64,000 bases of DNA from RUG14300 sp964391805 (GTDB lineage Bacteria; Bacillota; Clostridia; Christensenellales; CAG-1252). The stretch covers positions 1-64,000 of the forward strand of contig CAYMNK010000001.1 in NCBI GenBank assembly GCA_964391805.1, given 5' to 3'. The position numbers were made by a program, and so were the translations under genes. Below, one piece after another: positions 16,492 to 24,269 of the stretch. Below the pieces are notes generated by a model. The model worked only from the letters and a program-made list of their open reading frames with translations. It searched no databases and was not told where the DNA came from. Position 1 is the stretch's first letter. Every line of letters begins with the position of its first letter.

Positions 16492-17217
16492 ATGAAATTT
16501 GATTATAATGATCTTAATATCGTATACGAAGATAATCACATAATTGTTGTTGTAAAACCTCAAGGTATTCCTTCGCAACAGGATAAATCGGGCGACGACG
16601 ATATGCTGACTCTTATCAAACGTTATTTGATAGAAAAATACAATAAACCTGGTAATGCATATGTCGGCTTGGTTCATAGATTGGATAGACCGACCGGTGG
16701 CGTGATGGTTTTTGCCAAAACCAGTAAGGCAGCCGAAAGATTGCACGAATCCTTACTAAACGGCGAAGTCGAAAAAACTTACCTTGCTGTTGTAAGCGGT
16801 GTACCTCGTCAAAAGAGAGAAAGATTAGAGGATTACTTACAAAAGTTTGAAGCACTAAACATAGTTAAAGTTGTACCGCCAGTTACCAAAGGTGCCAAAA
16901 AAGCCGTACTCTATTATAGCGTTTTAGATACTAAAGAGGATTGTTCTCTTGTTTCGGTTAAACTTGAAACAGGTAGAAGTCACCAAATCAGAGTTCAAAT
17001 GTCTAATATCGGCAATCCGCTTTTAGGTGATGTTAAATATGGTCCATCCAAAAGTAGATGTCCATATGATCTTGCACTTTGGTCTTCCGAAATTAAGTTT
17101 AAACATCCAATCACTAAAGAAACATTGGTATTTAGAGTATATCCCGATAAAGAAAAATATCCCTTCAGTTTGTTCGACATAGATGGATTTTTGAAGGTGT
17201 CGATGAATAATAATTAA
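16492..17217 (+). CDS. RluA-family pseudouridine synthase without S4 domain
   Basis: At 241 residues it is a bare catalytic domain. YEDNHIIVVVKPQGIPSQQD opens it, LVHRLDRPTGGVMVFAKT holds the nucleophilic aspartate, and LETGRSHQIRVQM completes the active site. The absence of S4 resembles the RluC/TruC-like short forms; the target uridine cannot be inferred. It follows the methyltransferase closely and precedes the 6S RNA gene. Confidence 0.9.
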   Translation: MKFDYNDLNIVYEDNHIIVVVKPQGIPSQQDKSGDDDMLTLIKRYLIEKYNKPGNAYVGLVHRLDRPTGGVMVFAKTSKAAERLHESLLNGEVEKTYLAVVSGVPRQKRERLEDYLQKFEALNIVKVVPPVTKGAKKAVLYYSVLDTKEDCSLVSVKLETGRSHQIRVQMSNIGNPLLGDVKYGPSKSRCPYDLALWSSEIKFKHPITKETLVFRVYPDKEKYPFSLFDIDGFLKVSMNNN

Positions 17218-17267
17218 TTATTCTTAACATTGGGTTATTTTATAATATATCATGTTATAATATCAAT

Positions 17268-17464
17268 AGAAATCTGCGATGCACGAAATTGTAGCTTGTG
17301 CGCAACCCCATCTTTAATTTCGGGCTTATGGTGAACGATCTATCTGATGTCAGGCCACATCGAGTATATCTCAATCGGTGGAAGGCAAAGAGTTAGGCAT
17401 AACCTGCCCACCTGCGTAAGCGGGTTTTGGTCAGTTACCTCTGCGGCATATGCGGATAATAAAG
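17268..17464 (+). ncRNA. ssrS: 6S RNA
   Basis: A roughly 195-nt gene-free stretch can fold into one long rod. Its ends pair, with ATCTGC-G-ATGC near 17272 against GCAT-AT-GCGGAT near 17447-17460. The inner arms contain the asymmetric bulges and the CCTGCG...CGGG hairpin expected for the Firmicutes 6S family, and the 3' arm CTCTGCGGCATATGCGGAT resembles the conserved 6S end. 6S RNA mimics an open promoter and sequesters sigma-A RNA polymerase. A -10-like TATAAT lies at 17256-17261 and a strong terminator follows. Identification is by eye on landmarks. Confidence 0.72.
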
Positions 17465-17501
17465 AATACAGCCAAGTTGTTAGATTATGGCTGTATTTTT
17501 T
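17465..17501 (+). terminator. Terminator of the 6S RNA
   Basis: AATACAGCCA and TGGCTGTATT form a ten-base-pair hairpin followed by T residues. Confidence 0.88.
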
Positions 17502-17641
17502 ATAGTCAAATAGTTAGGAATGTAATTTCAATTACATTTTATTATATGTTTTTTGGTGGTCTATTGATTGCTAAGAGCTTATAATTAATAATCCTTTATC
17601 AATAATCCGCTCCTTATTGATTAAGTACGGATTATTTTAGT

Positions 17642-18934
17642 TTAATCGATATCTGTGATTATCGAAACTGTCCAGTTTATTTTAAATTCGACTTCCAAAT
17701 CGTCAATGTTATAGTATGGGCGAACCTTATCTTTAAATGTTTGTAGCATTTTCTCTATAACATCCCCATATGATCTTTTTTTAATTTCATTAAACAATGA
17801 ATCGATTATTACTTCTCTATCGGTTAAAGAATAGGGGGCTTCTATGTCTGCTCTTGCTTGTACGTCAAAAATCAACTTATGATTCTCTATTGATTTTAAG
17901 ACATTCAAAGCGAACCTATTATAGTTACCGCCATAGTGAAGTTTTACAACTGAGTATTTTGTTCCATAGTATTCGTAGTAACCTTGCCGACCTTCGTAGG
18001 CTTCAATACTTTTGATTAAATAATTGACGGCATCTTCCTTGGTCTTATTCTTAATCAAATAATCGAAATATCTTTGAGCACGATCAATTCTTGGAGTATA
18101 TAAATCCGAAAATATTTTTACAACTTTTTCAATTGTTTCATCCTTGTCCTCGTCCTCGGAACAACTTATGATAGATATTGCCATAGCGATAGCAGTATCC
18201 GATACAATTTTAGTATCGTTTTCCAATTCACGCGTATGGAGTAGGGCGAGCATAATTACGGCAGAAATTAAATTATTATATTCTTCGTAATAATCATTCT
18301 TGATTAATTCATACAAAATAAGAGAAACCTCTTTTTCGATGGAATCGAATTCTAAATCCATAAGTGTCTCCGAGATATCGGCAATTACGCATCTAATAGG
18401 AAGTTTGTTAAATATTTTCTCGACATCTAAAAAAGAATCGTATCCTTTTAAAATCTGTGTTACCGAATTGACCACCCATTTTTCGTCTATTTGCAAAAAC
18501 GTAGGGATAAGTCGTCTTTCGTTTGCGTAATTAGTCTTTGATTTAAACATAGTATGAAGTAGATCAAGATGTTCCGATACATAGATGTTTGAAATTACAT
18601 TTGGATTAACATCAGGAGGACAATTATTGGGAAGTACAGTATATAATTCGTCTAAGAAAGCGGATTGTTTAGAATCTATCGGTAACATATCGATTAGAGA
18701 TAAAACCGCATTATAATTATAGATAACCGATTGGTCTTCTAAAGTTTTCTTGGAATAAGCAATGGCATTAGGATCTTTTTCGTGAATATGTAATACAATA
18801 TCTATTATTGAAGTTTTGGCGTTGAAAATAATACCGAGTGCTTCATCGGTAAACCAATAGTTATTATTCTCATCGATATAACAGCTAAACTTTCTATCTT
18901 TAACTTTAGCATCTATCTTTTTAAAATTATCCAT
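17642..18934 (-). CDS. Protein of unknown function with RhuM-like N-terminus
   Basis: The 430-residue protein is not recognised as a whole. Residues 20-100 (NNYWFTDEALGIIF, SIIDIVLHIHEK, SVIYNYNAVLSLIDMLP, AFLDEL) follow the order of the RhuM/BRO-type N-terminal domain, where a helix-turn-helix is followed by a YNL-type strand. The similarity is weak. The rest is helical and acidic (SCSEDEDKDETIEK), with a tyrosine-rich patch YEGRQGYYEYYGTKYSVV near residue 335. AAAGGAG precedes the ATG and a promoter lies at 18965-18993. It is divergent from the membrane HNH gene and lies between 6S RNA and tRNA-Glu, an accessory position. Confidence 0.55.
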   Translation of the reverse strand: MDNFKKIDAKVKDRKFSCYIDENNNYWFTDEALGIIFNAKTSIIDIVLHIHEKDPNAIAYSKKTLEDQSVIYNYNAVLSLIDMLPIDSKQSAFLDELYTVLPNNCPPDVNPNVISNIYVSEHLDLLHTMFKSKTNYANERRLIPTFLQIDEKWVVNSVTQILKGYDSFLDVEKIFNKLPIRCVIADISETLMDLEFDSIEKEVSLILYELIKNDYYEEYNNLISAVIMLALLHTRELENDTKIVSDTAIAMAISIISCSEDEDKDETIEKVVKIFSDLYTPRIDRAQRYFDYLIKNKTKEDAVNYLIKSIEAYEGRQGYYEYYGTKYSVVKLHYGGNYNRFALNVLKSIENHKLIFDVQARADIEAPYSLTDREVIIDSLFNEIKKRSYGDVIEKMLQTFKDKVRPYYNIDDLEVEFKINWTVSIITDID

Positions 18935-18964
18935 AAAACTTTTCTCCTTTATCTGTATACTTCT

Positions 18965-18993
18965 ATTATAAACAAAAAATAGAGAATATGCAA
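18965..18993 (-). promoter_or_regulatory. Promoter for the RhuM-like gene
   Basis: On the minus strand, TTGCAT (18993-18988), 17-bp spacer, TATAAT (18970-18965). Confidence 0.65.
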
Positions 18994-19048
18994 CAATGAG
19001 TTTATATCTATTTTGCTATTGTTAACAAATATGTTAAAAAAATTGCAC

Positions 19049-19077
19049 TTGAAAACAATGCGAAGATGTAGTATAAT
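19049..19077 (+). promoter_or_regulatory. Promoter for the membrane HNH gene
   Basis: TTGAAA (19049-19054), 17-bp spacer, TATAAT (19072-19077), only 55 bp from the divergent promoter. Confidence 0.68.
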
Positions 19078-19100
19078 AAACAAAAAAGAGAGGTAATTAT

Positions 19101-19922
19101 ATGTTAGTCGGTATAATTGTGGGTGCAACTCTACTTATAGCTTTGGTTTTATGTCTAGTATATACTTTAGTTAATAAAAAGTATGTTCGTTTTGTCCAAA
19201 AAAATAGTAAACAATTGAAAGAAATGGGTGAGGTTAATAGACTTTTTAACTTTTATACGAAAGAGAATATGGACCAGCATTTTACATACGATAATGAAAT
19301 CTTTTATGATTCGATTTCATGTAGAGATTATTTAACTTACGAGTTGCAATTTTTGCAAAGGAAAGTTTTTGATCAAATAAAGAAAATGGATTATAATAAA
19401 AGAGTCTATCCAATATACCTGTCAAGAGTCGAAGCAATAAATGATTTTGGTAAGTTCGAAAATCCAATAGAAAAACTTAACAGCAAAAAACTACTGAAAA
19501 TTGAACAAGAGTTATCTAAAAAGATAGTTTACAAGAAACCGGAAATGGATTTTTCCATAAGAGTATTTTTATCATGCTCGAAAATTAACGGTGAGATTTA
19601 TAGAAGGAAGAATCAAACGTTTTATGTAGATGAAATAAAAGAAATTTGCAAAATGCTAAACGAACGAAATGGTGATTTTTATAAGAATCGATCGATTTGG
19701 GATTCAATTTGCCGTGTAGAAAGAGGCAGAGTATCAAACAAAATGAGATTTGCAATCTATAAAAGAGATGGATATAGATGTCGTTATTGCGGTGCTTCCA
19801 ATAAATTTACAGAATTAGAAGTCGACCATATCAAACCAATAGCGAAAGGCGGAAAATCAACCTATGATAATCTTCAAACATTATGTCATAGATGTAATGT
19901 CAAAAAAGGAGATTCATATTAG
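19101..19922 (+). CDS. Membrane-anchored HNH nuclease
   Basis: The 273-residue protein begins with a membrane helix (residues 2-25, GIIVGATLLIALVLCLVY) followed by a positively charged segment, so the rest should face the cytoplasm. A central 150-residue helical region is unrecognised. The C-terminus from about residue 216 is a complete HNH domain: YKRDGYRCRYCGASNK, LEVDHIKPIAKGG, DNLQTLCHRCNVKKG, with DH, N and H active-site residues and two CxxC zinc pairs. Few HNH proteins are membrane-anchored; such arrangements occur in some DNA-uptake or defence nucleases. Target unknown. Confidence 0.8.
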   Translation: MLVGIIVGATLLIALVLCLVYTLVNKKYVRFVQKNSKQLKEMGEVNRLFNFYTKENMDQHFTYDNEIFYDSISCRDYLTYELQFLQRKVFDQIKKMDYNKRVYPIYLSRVEAINDFGKFENPIEKLNSKKLLKIEQELSKKIVYKKPEMDFSIRVFLSCSKINGEIYRRKNQTFYVDEIKEICKMLNERNGDFYKNRSIWDSICRVERGRVSNKMRFAIYKRDGYRCRYCGASNKFTELEVDHIKPIAKGGKSTYDNLQTLCHRCNVKKGDSY

Positions 19923-20248
19923 GGAATAGCATAATATTATTTTGAAAATAATACGGATTTTTCTTGTCTGTGTCAGTAGTTAGCTATTATGTCGTACTGA
20001 GCGGATTTTCGTCCACTGTCAAAATGATTCTCGTCCCGTCATAGTGAGCGAAAAACGAAGTCCGTAGTCGAACGGCGTAGTCGCGACGGATCGGTCGGCA
20101 TCTTGATTTCTTGTAAAAAAGCAGGTCACATCACATACTTTTTACATAAAAGACAATAATAATTTGCGGAGCGGGGCGGGATTTGCAATCGTCAGCATCA
20201 ATTGAAATACATATGACGGCGCACGATACTCTAAAGTGTAGTGAATTT

Positions 20249-20332
20249 ATGCTTTGCCTACGCCTTCGGTCAGCCGCTAAAAACGACACACCGTGTCCTT
20301 TTCTTAACGCTCTCGTTCGATATCCCCTTGTT
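20249..20332. repeat. Repeat unit, copy 1
   Basis: This starts ATGCTTTGCCTACGCCTTCG and ends CCCCTTGTTA. Copy 2 (20449-20530) is 200 bp downstream and nearly identical up to the gap; copy 3 (20631-20687) resumes after the gap at GCTAAAAACG. Differences are single bases (CCG/TTG, ATATCC/ATGTCC). Confidence 0.85.
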
Positions 20333-20346
20333 AAGTGTAGTGCTTA

Positions 20347-20409
20347 TAAACGAAAAAATCGGAAACTTCGTTCCGACTCTTTTTCTTCTGGTACCCGATA
20401 GGGGAATCG
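20347..20409 (-). repeat. Partial tRNA-Glu copy: terminator plus 3' end
   Basis: This segment nearly matches 20706-20766: the hairpin terminator after tRNA-Glu, then CCA, acceptor strand and half of the T-arm, ending at the same GGGGAATCG. Twenty-three bases at 20387-20409 are identical to the tRNA gene. The rest of the tRNA is missing, so it cannot be a functional gene. Confidence 0.85.
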
Positions 20410-20448
20410 TTCTTAGCTGCGGCAAAGCAGTGGTACTAATAACTTTGT

Positions 20449-20530
20449 ATGCTTTGCCTACGCCTTCGGTCAGTTGCTAAAAACGACACACCGTGTCCTT
20501 TTCTTAACGCTCTCGTTCGATGTCCCCTTG
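20449..20530. repeat. Repeat unit, copy 2 (cut by the gap)
   Basis: Nearly identical to 20249-20332 and running directly into the run of N. Confidence 0.85.
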
Positions 20531-20630
20531 NNNNNNNNNNNNNNNNNNNNNNNNNNNNNNNNNNNNNNNNNNNNNNNNNNNNNNNNNNNNNNNNNNNNNN
20601 NNNNNNNNNNNNNNNNNNNNNNNNNNNNNN
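20531..20630. other. Scaffold gap, exactly 100 N
   Basis: A round-number run of N marks a join of unknown length. Its flanks are copies of the same repeat, so the assembler probably stopped because of it and the true number of units is unknown. Confidence 0.98.
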
Positions 20631-20687
20631 GCTAAAAACGACACACCGTGTCCTTTTCTTAACGCTCTCGTTCGATGTCCCCTTGTT
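20631..20687. repeat. Repeat unit, copy 3 (partial)
   Basis: Matches the second half of copies 1 and 2, from GCTAAAAACG to CCCCTTGTTA, then leads into the terminator and the intact tRNA-Glu. Confidence 0.85.
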
Positions 20688-20709
20688 AGGTTTTTGCGTT
20701 TTTTAAACG

Positions 20710-20733
20710 AAAAAATCGGAACATTCGTTCCGA
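20710..20733 (-). terminator. Terminator of tRNA-Glu
   Basis: On the minus strand TCGGAAC (20733-20727) pairs with GTTCCGA (20722-20716), followed by six T. Confidence 0.75.
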
Positions 20734-20743
20734 CTCTCTTTTC

Positions 20744-20818
20744 TGGTACCCGATAGGGGAATCGAACCCCTGATTCAGCCTTGAGAGGGCTGCGTCTTAA
20801 CCGCTTGACCAATCGGGC
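20744..20818 (-). tRNA. tRNA-Glu (anticodon CTC)
   Basis: A 75-nt cloverleaf is readable on the minus strand: GCCCGAT acceptor, GGTCAAGCGGTTAAGAC D-arm typical of tRNA-Glu, anticodon stem CAGCC/GGCTG around loop CTCTCAA (anticodon CTC, codon GAG), T-arm AGGGG-TTCGATT-CCCCT, encoded CCA. The first pair is a G-U wobble. Confidence 0.93.
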
Positions 20819-20835
20819 ATATTTAAAACTATATT

Positions 20836-20864
20836 ATATTATCATCTTGGTTAAAAAAAATCAA
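20836..20864 (-). promoter_or_regulatory. Promoter of tRNA-Glu
   Basis: On the minus strand, TTGATT (20864-20859), 17-bp spacer ending TGA, TAATAT (20841-20836). Confidence 0.55.
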
Positions 20865-20974
20865 CTATTTTTTGTTTGTTTTTTCAAAAAAGTTCAATAA
20901 TTTTCCAAAAGTCAATCAATATTTACATTTTTCTTAAGATTTGGTAAAATTTGCGATTTTGATACTTATTAATA

Positions 20975-21003
20975 TTGAAAATTGTAGTAATCTTATATAT
21001 AAT
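20975..21003 (+). promoter_or_regulatory. Promoter for the Sel1-repeat gene
   Basis: TTGAAA (20975-20980), 17-bp spacer, TATAAT (20998-21003), 30 bp before the start codon. Confidence 0.65.
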
Positions 21004-21032
21004 ATTGATAATAATACAGTATTGAGGTAAGC

Positions 21033-23024
21033 ATGGCTAAAGCGTTTGATAAATTATTGTGTCTCGTTTGTAATTATAGCATTTCGGCTGACAAAAAGGG
21101 CAATTATACCTGTCCTTGTTGCGGTATGTCTTTTAAATCAAAAATTCTAAAGGATAAAAGATTTGCACTAATTTCGGAAATGATCGATAAGCGTATGAGT
21201 GGAGATTTCGAAAAATCATCCGCTATTTCAGCACAACTTAGTCAGCTTAGTAAAGATTATAGCGTAATATCTAAATGGAATAGTTATTTATGTTCCATTA
21301 AAGTCGTTTTAAATTCAGACGGATATTTTATTTCGGATAGATTGCCCAAGGGCACTAAACCTAACGTCGATAATTTGAGATTTCAAGAGTTTTGTCAAGA
21401 TGCCTTCAAAAATGATAGGGCTTTTTGTGGTTCCGCTTCCGTGATTCAAATTAAAATTAAAGAGTATTTTGAGGATAGAAAAGATGAATTAGATTTTGCT
21501 AATCCTTCTGTAGATATTTTACCGATTGATGATTGTGATATCGAGATTACCAAAAACAATTCTATAACTTTGTCCGATTCTACGGATTCTTTTAATACTG
21601 AAGATGATGACGATATAATCGACGATGATATAATTGATGATGACGAAGACTATGCTCTCGAAGAAATATCAATAGGAGAAATTGATGAGCATGATGATGA
21701 CATAGACGTCAAATCAGTTCAAAATGTTGATTTTGTAGACCATTCGGAAATAGATGTAATCGAAAAAGTTTATGATTCCAATAATATTGTTTCAGATGAA
21801 ACCGATAAAGTAAGTACCGAAAACTTTGTCGATACTTTGGATGTAGATGAGATCGATGTCGATGAAGATATTGTTGTTGATGTTCCTGAAGTTTCACTTG
21901 ACGATACTGTAACGGTCGAAGAAAATAATCCTTTGCCTAACCTTTCGAGCATTATTGACGAGTTGGACATAGAAGATTCTATACAAGAAAACGGCATATC
22001 TAATGACGAACTCGATATATCTGATAATAGCGATGTGGTAGAACCCGTCGTAGATGAAGCAGACCCGTTGGACGCCGCCAAAGTTTTGATAGAGTCTGAA
22101 ATAATCGAAGATCGTAAAGCGGGTTTAGAGCTTATAAAAAATCAAGCAAAACTTGGTTTACCTAATGCGATGTATTTATACGGCTATTGTTGGGAAAAGG
22201 GTATTTGTGTTATCAAAAATTGTAAAAACGCACTCTCTTGGTATAAAAAAGCTTCCACTTCGGGTGTTGATTGCTCCAAAGATGTTTCAAGAATGGAAAA
22301 AGAAGTTGTTGAAAAAATCGCAAAACAAACAGCATCGTCTAAGAGTAGAAACAGTATTGATCTCGATGAAGGAATAAGATACTATAATCGTAAGGATTAT
22401 GACAAAGCATTTGCTATTTTTAAGCGTGCAACAGAGTCTAAGAATAAGAATGCATATTTTTATTATGCGATATGTCTTGAATATGGTTTAGGTTGCGAAG
22501 TTGCACCTGAGGAAGCCTTCAATTATTATTCTCAAGCGGTTAGGGCGGGTGATGATAATGCACTTTACTATCTTGCTCAATGTTATTTAAGAGGTTTTGG
22601 TTGTGAACCGAATGCCCAATTGGCTTACAAGTATTTTAAAAAATCGGCAGATAACGGTAACGCTAAAGCCGAATATCGTATAAGCCTATGCTATAAACAA
22701 GGAATAGGAGTTGAAGTCAACATGAAGTCCGCATTCAAGTGGGCTTTGTCCTCCGCTCAAAAAGGTGTGCTTGATGCTATCAATGACGTCGCTTGGTATT
22801 ATGTAAGCGGTATGGGAACCAAAAAAGATTATGATAACGCTTTTAAATGGTTTAAAGAAGGTTCGGCTTTAGGCGATGCCAATGCGATGTATAATCTTGC
22901 AATTTGTTATGAACAAGGATACGGTGTGGACTGTGATTTTGATGAAGCGATTAAATGGTATCGTAAAGCGTCAAGACTCGGTTCGACTACAGCACGCAAG
23001 AGACTTAAACAAATTAAACAATAA
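21033..23024 (+). CDS. Zinc-ribbon, acidic linker and Sel1-repeat protein
   Basis: The 663-residue protein has three parts. Residues 8-35 are a zinc ribbon (LCLVCNYSIS ... YTCPCCGMSF). Residues 160-350 are an extremely acidic, probably disordered stretch rich in D and E. From about residue 365 there are six Sel1/TPR-like repeats of about 36 residues, with the pattern AxYxLAxCYxxGxGxxxDxxxAxxWYxKA. Sel1 proteins act as adaptors in signalling and envelope complexes; no enzymatic motif is visible. There is no signal peptide, so it is probably cytoplasmic. Its stop codon directly abuts the stop of the convergent MazF-type gene. Confidence 0.82.
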   Translation: MAKAFDKLLCLVCNYSISADKKGNYTCPCCGMSFKSKILKDKRFALISEMIDKRMSGDFEKSSAISAQLSQLSKDYSVISKWNSYLCSIKVVLNSDGYFISDRLPKGTKPNVDNLRFQEFCQDAFKNDRAFCGSASVIQIKIKEYFEDRKDELDFANPSVDILPIDDCDIEITKNNSITLSDSTDSFNTEDDDDIIDDDIIDDDEDYALEEISIGEIDEHDDDIDVKSVQNVDFVDHSEIDVIEKVYDSNNIVSDETDKVSTENFVDTLDVDEIDVDEDIVVDVPEVSLDDTVTVEENNPLPNLSSIIDELDIEDSIQENGISNDELDISDNSDVVEPVVDEADPLDAAKVLIESEIIEDRKAGLELIKNQAKLGLPNAMYLYGYCWEKGICVIKNCKNALSWYKKASTSGVDCSKDVSRMEKEVVEKIAKQTASSKSRNSIDLDEGIRYYNRKDYDKAFAIFKRATESKNKNAYFYYAICLEYGLGCEVAPEEAFNYYSQAVRAGDDNALYYLAQCYLRGFGCEPNAQLAYKYFKKSADNGNAKAEYRISLCYKQGIGVEVNMKSAFKWALSSAQKGVLDAINDVAWYYVSGMGTKKDYDNAFKWFKEGSALGDANAMYNLAICYEQGYGVDCDFDEAIKWYRKASRLGSTTARKRLKQIKQ

Positions 23025-23372
23025 TTAGGTAGTATAGAAACCTAAGCTTACCAAAAGACCGTTATTTACCTTTTGCATCTCATCTTCGCTAAGTTCCCCA
23101 ATTCTTTCTCTAAGGCGTTTTTTATCGAGTGTTCTTATTTGTTCGAGTAAAACTATCGAATCGACTGCAAGACCGTAATCACCGCCTGAAAGTTCGATAT
23201 GAGTGGGAAGTTTAGCTTTTGTTTGCTTACTTGTGATTGCTGCTGCAATAATGGTCGGCGAGTATTTATTTCCGATATCGTTTTGAACGATTAGAACAGG
23301 GCGAATTCCGCCTTGTTCGCTTCCGACTACCGGACTTAGATCCGCATAATACATTTCACCTCTTTTTATCAT
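23025..23372 (-). CDS. MazF/PemK-type mRNA interferase (EndoA-like)
   Basis: This 115-residue protein has the PemK/MazF fold signatures: MIKRGEMYYADLSPVVGSEQ, GGIRPVLIVQND, PTIIAAAITSK, and LLEQIRTLDKKRL, with the Arg of GGIRPVL and the Thr of AITSK as likely catalytic residues. It is closest in pattern to EndoA/NdoA of Firmicutes, which cleaves mRNA at a short motif. GGGAG is placed seven bases before the ATG at 23372; a longer frame to 23417 has no ribosome binding site. No MazE-like antitoxin gene is next to it on either side. Confidence 0.9.
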   Translation of the reverse strand: MIKRGEMYYADLSPVVGSEQGGIRPVLIVQNDIGNKYSPTIIAAAITSKQTKAKLPTHIELSGGDYGLAVDSIVLLEQIRTLDKKRLRERIGELSEDEMQKVNNGLLVSLGFYTT

Positions 23373-23499
23373 GGTTTTCTCCCTTGTGCTTATACTACAG
23401 TATATGAGAATTTCCACCGTTATGTATAAGCCGAATGTTGTTTATAATGTGATTATTCACAAATAAAAATAAAAATAATCGAAATAATATAAAAAAAAA

Positions 23500-23528
23500 T
23501 TGTACTTATTCAAAAAGTGTGATATAAT
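23500..23528 (+). promoter_or_regulatory. Strong promoter for the NifU-like/GGGtGRT pair
   Basis: TTGTAC (23500-23505), 17-bp spacer, TATAAT (23523-23528) preceded by TGTGA. Confidence 0.72.
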
Positions 23529-23559
23529 GACTAAGAAATCTTTTATGGAGGGATTTATA

Positions 23560-24255
23560 ATGCAATATTCAAAAGACGTTCAAGAAATGGTTTGCGTTAA
23601 GCAAGGAACCAGTCGTGGCGCATCTCCCATACCTGAGGAAGGTAGATGGGTTCAAAGTAAAGAGATTGCCGACATTAGCGGTTTAACCCACGGTATCGGT
23701 TGGTGTGCTCCCCAACAGGGCGCTTGTAAATTGACCTTAAACGTTAAAAACGGTATCATTCGTGAGGCACTCGTTGAAACACTCGGTTGTTCCGGTATGA
23801 CACACTCTGCAGCAATGGCTGCCGAAATTCTTCCCGGTAAGACCTTGTTAGAGGCTTTAAATACCGACTTAGTATGTGATGCAATCAATACTGCAATGAG
23901 AGAACTTTTCCTACAAATTGCATATGGTCGTACCCAATCCGCATTTTCCGAGGACGGTCTACCCATCGGTGCAGGTAAAGAGGACCTTGGTAAAGGTATC
24001 CGCAGTCAGGTTGGTACCATGTATTCCACTCAAGCTAAGGGCGTTCGTTATTTAGAGATGGCTGAAGGTTATATCACCAAAATGGCTTTAGACGCTAACG
24101 ACGAAGTAATCGGTTACGAGTTTGTTAAACTTGGCGTTATGATGGAAATGATTAACCAAAAGGGCGTAGATCCTGCTACGGCACTCGCTAAATGTACCAG
24201 TACTTACGGAAGATACAATGAAGCCGTTAAGTATATCAACCCGCGTAAAGAGTAA
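23560..24255 (+). CDS. NifU-like iron-sulfur scaffold-type protein, partner of GGGtGRT protein
   Basis: The 231-residue protein resembles the IscU/NifU scaffold group that is regularly encoded next to GGGtGRT proteins. Cysteines lie in GWCAPQQGACKLTL and LGCSGMTHSAAMAAEIL, the latter in the place of the usual GCxxxxAS. A role in iron-sulfur cluster supply is suggested by the family name but not demonstrated for this subgroup. The start is set by GGAGGG seven bases ahead of ATG 23560. It uses the frequent codons (GGT, GTT, AAC, CGT) strongly, suggesting high expression. Confidence 0.78.
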   Translation: MQYSKDVQEMVCVKQGTSRGASPIPEEGRWVQSKEIADISGLTHGIGWCAPQQGACKLTLNVKNGIIREALVETLGCSGMTHSAAMAAEILPGKTLLEALNTDLVCDAINTAMRELFLQIAYGRTQSAFSEDGLPIGAGKEDLGKGIRSQVGTMYSTQAKGVRYLEMAEGYITKMALDANDEVIGYEFVKLGVMMEMINQKGVDPATALAKCTSTYGRYNEAVKYINPRKE

Positions 24256-24269
24256 GGGAGGACTGAATA

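Larger units (their letters stand above)
19923..20743. other. Gene-free repeat tract next to tRNA-Glu
   Basis: About 820 bp without a credible gene. It is richer in GC than its surroundings. At 19995-20100 it has CGTCATAGTGAGCGAAAAAC-type sequence that resembles dispersed intergenic repeats of gut Clostridia. From 20249 there are copies of a unit that includes a tRNA-Glu 3' end, interrupted by the scaffold gap. Confidence 0.7.

Noticed and set aside
20249..20687. CRISPR-like array
   Set aside because: Units are about 200 bp apart and contain a tRNA fragment; there are no short repeats with unique spacers and no cas genes.
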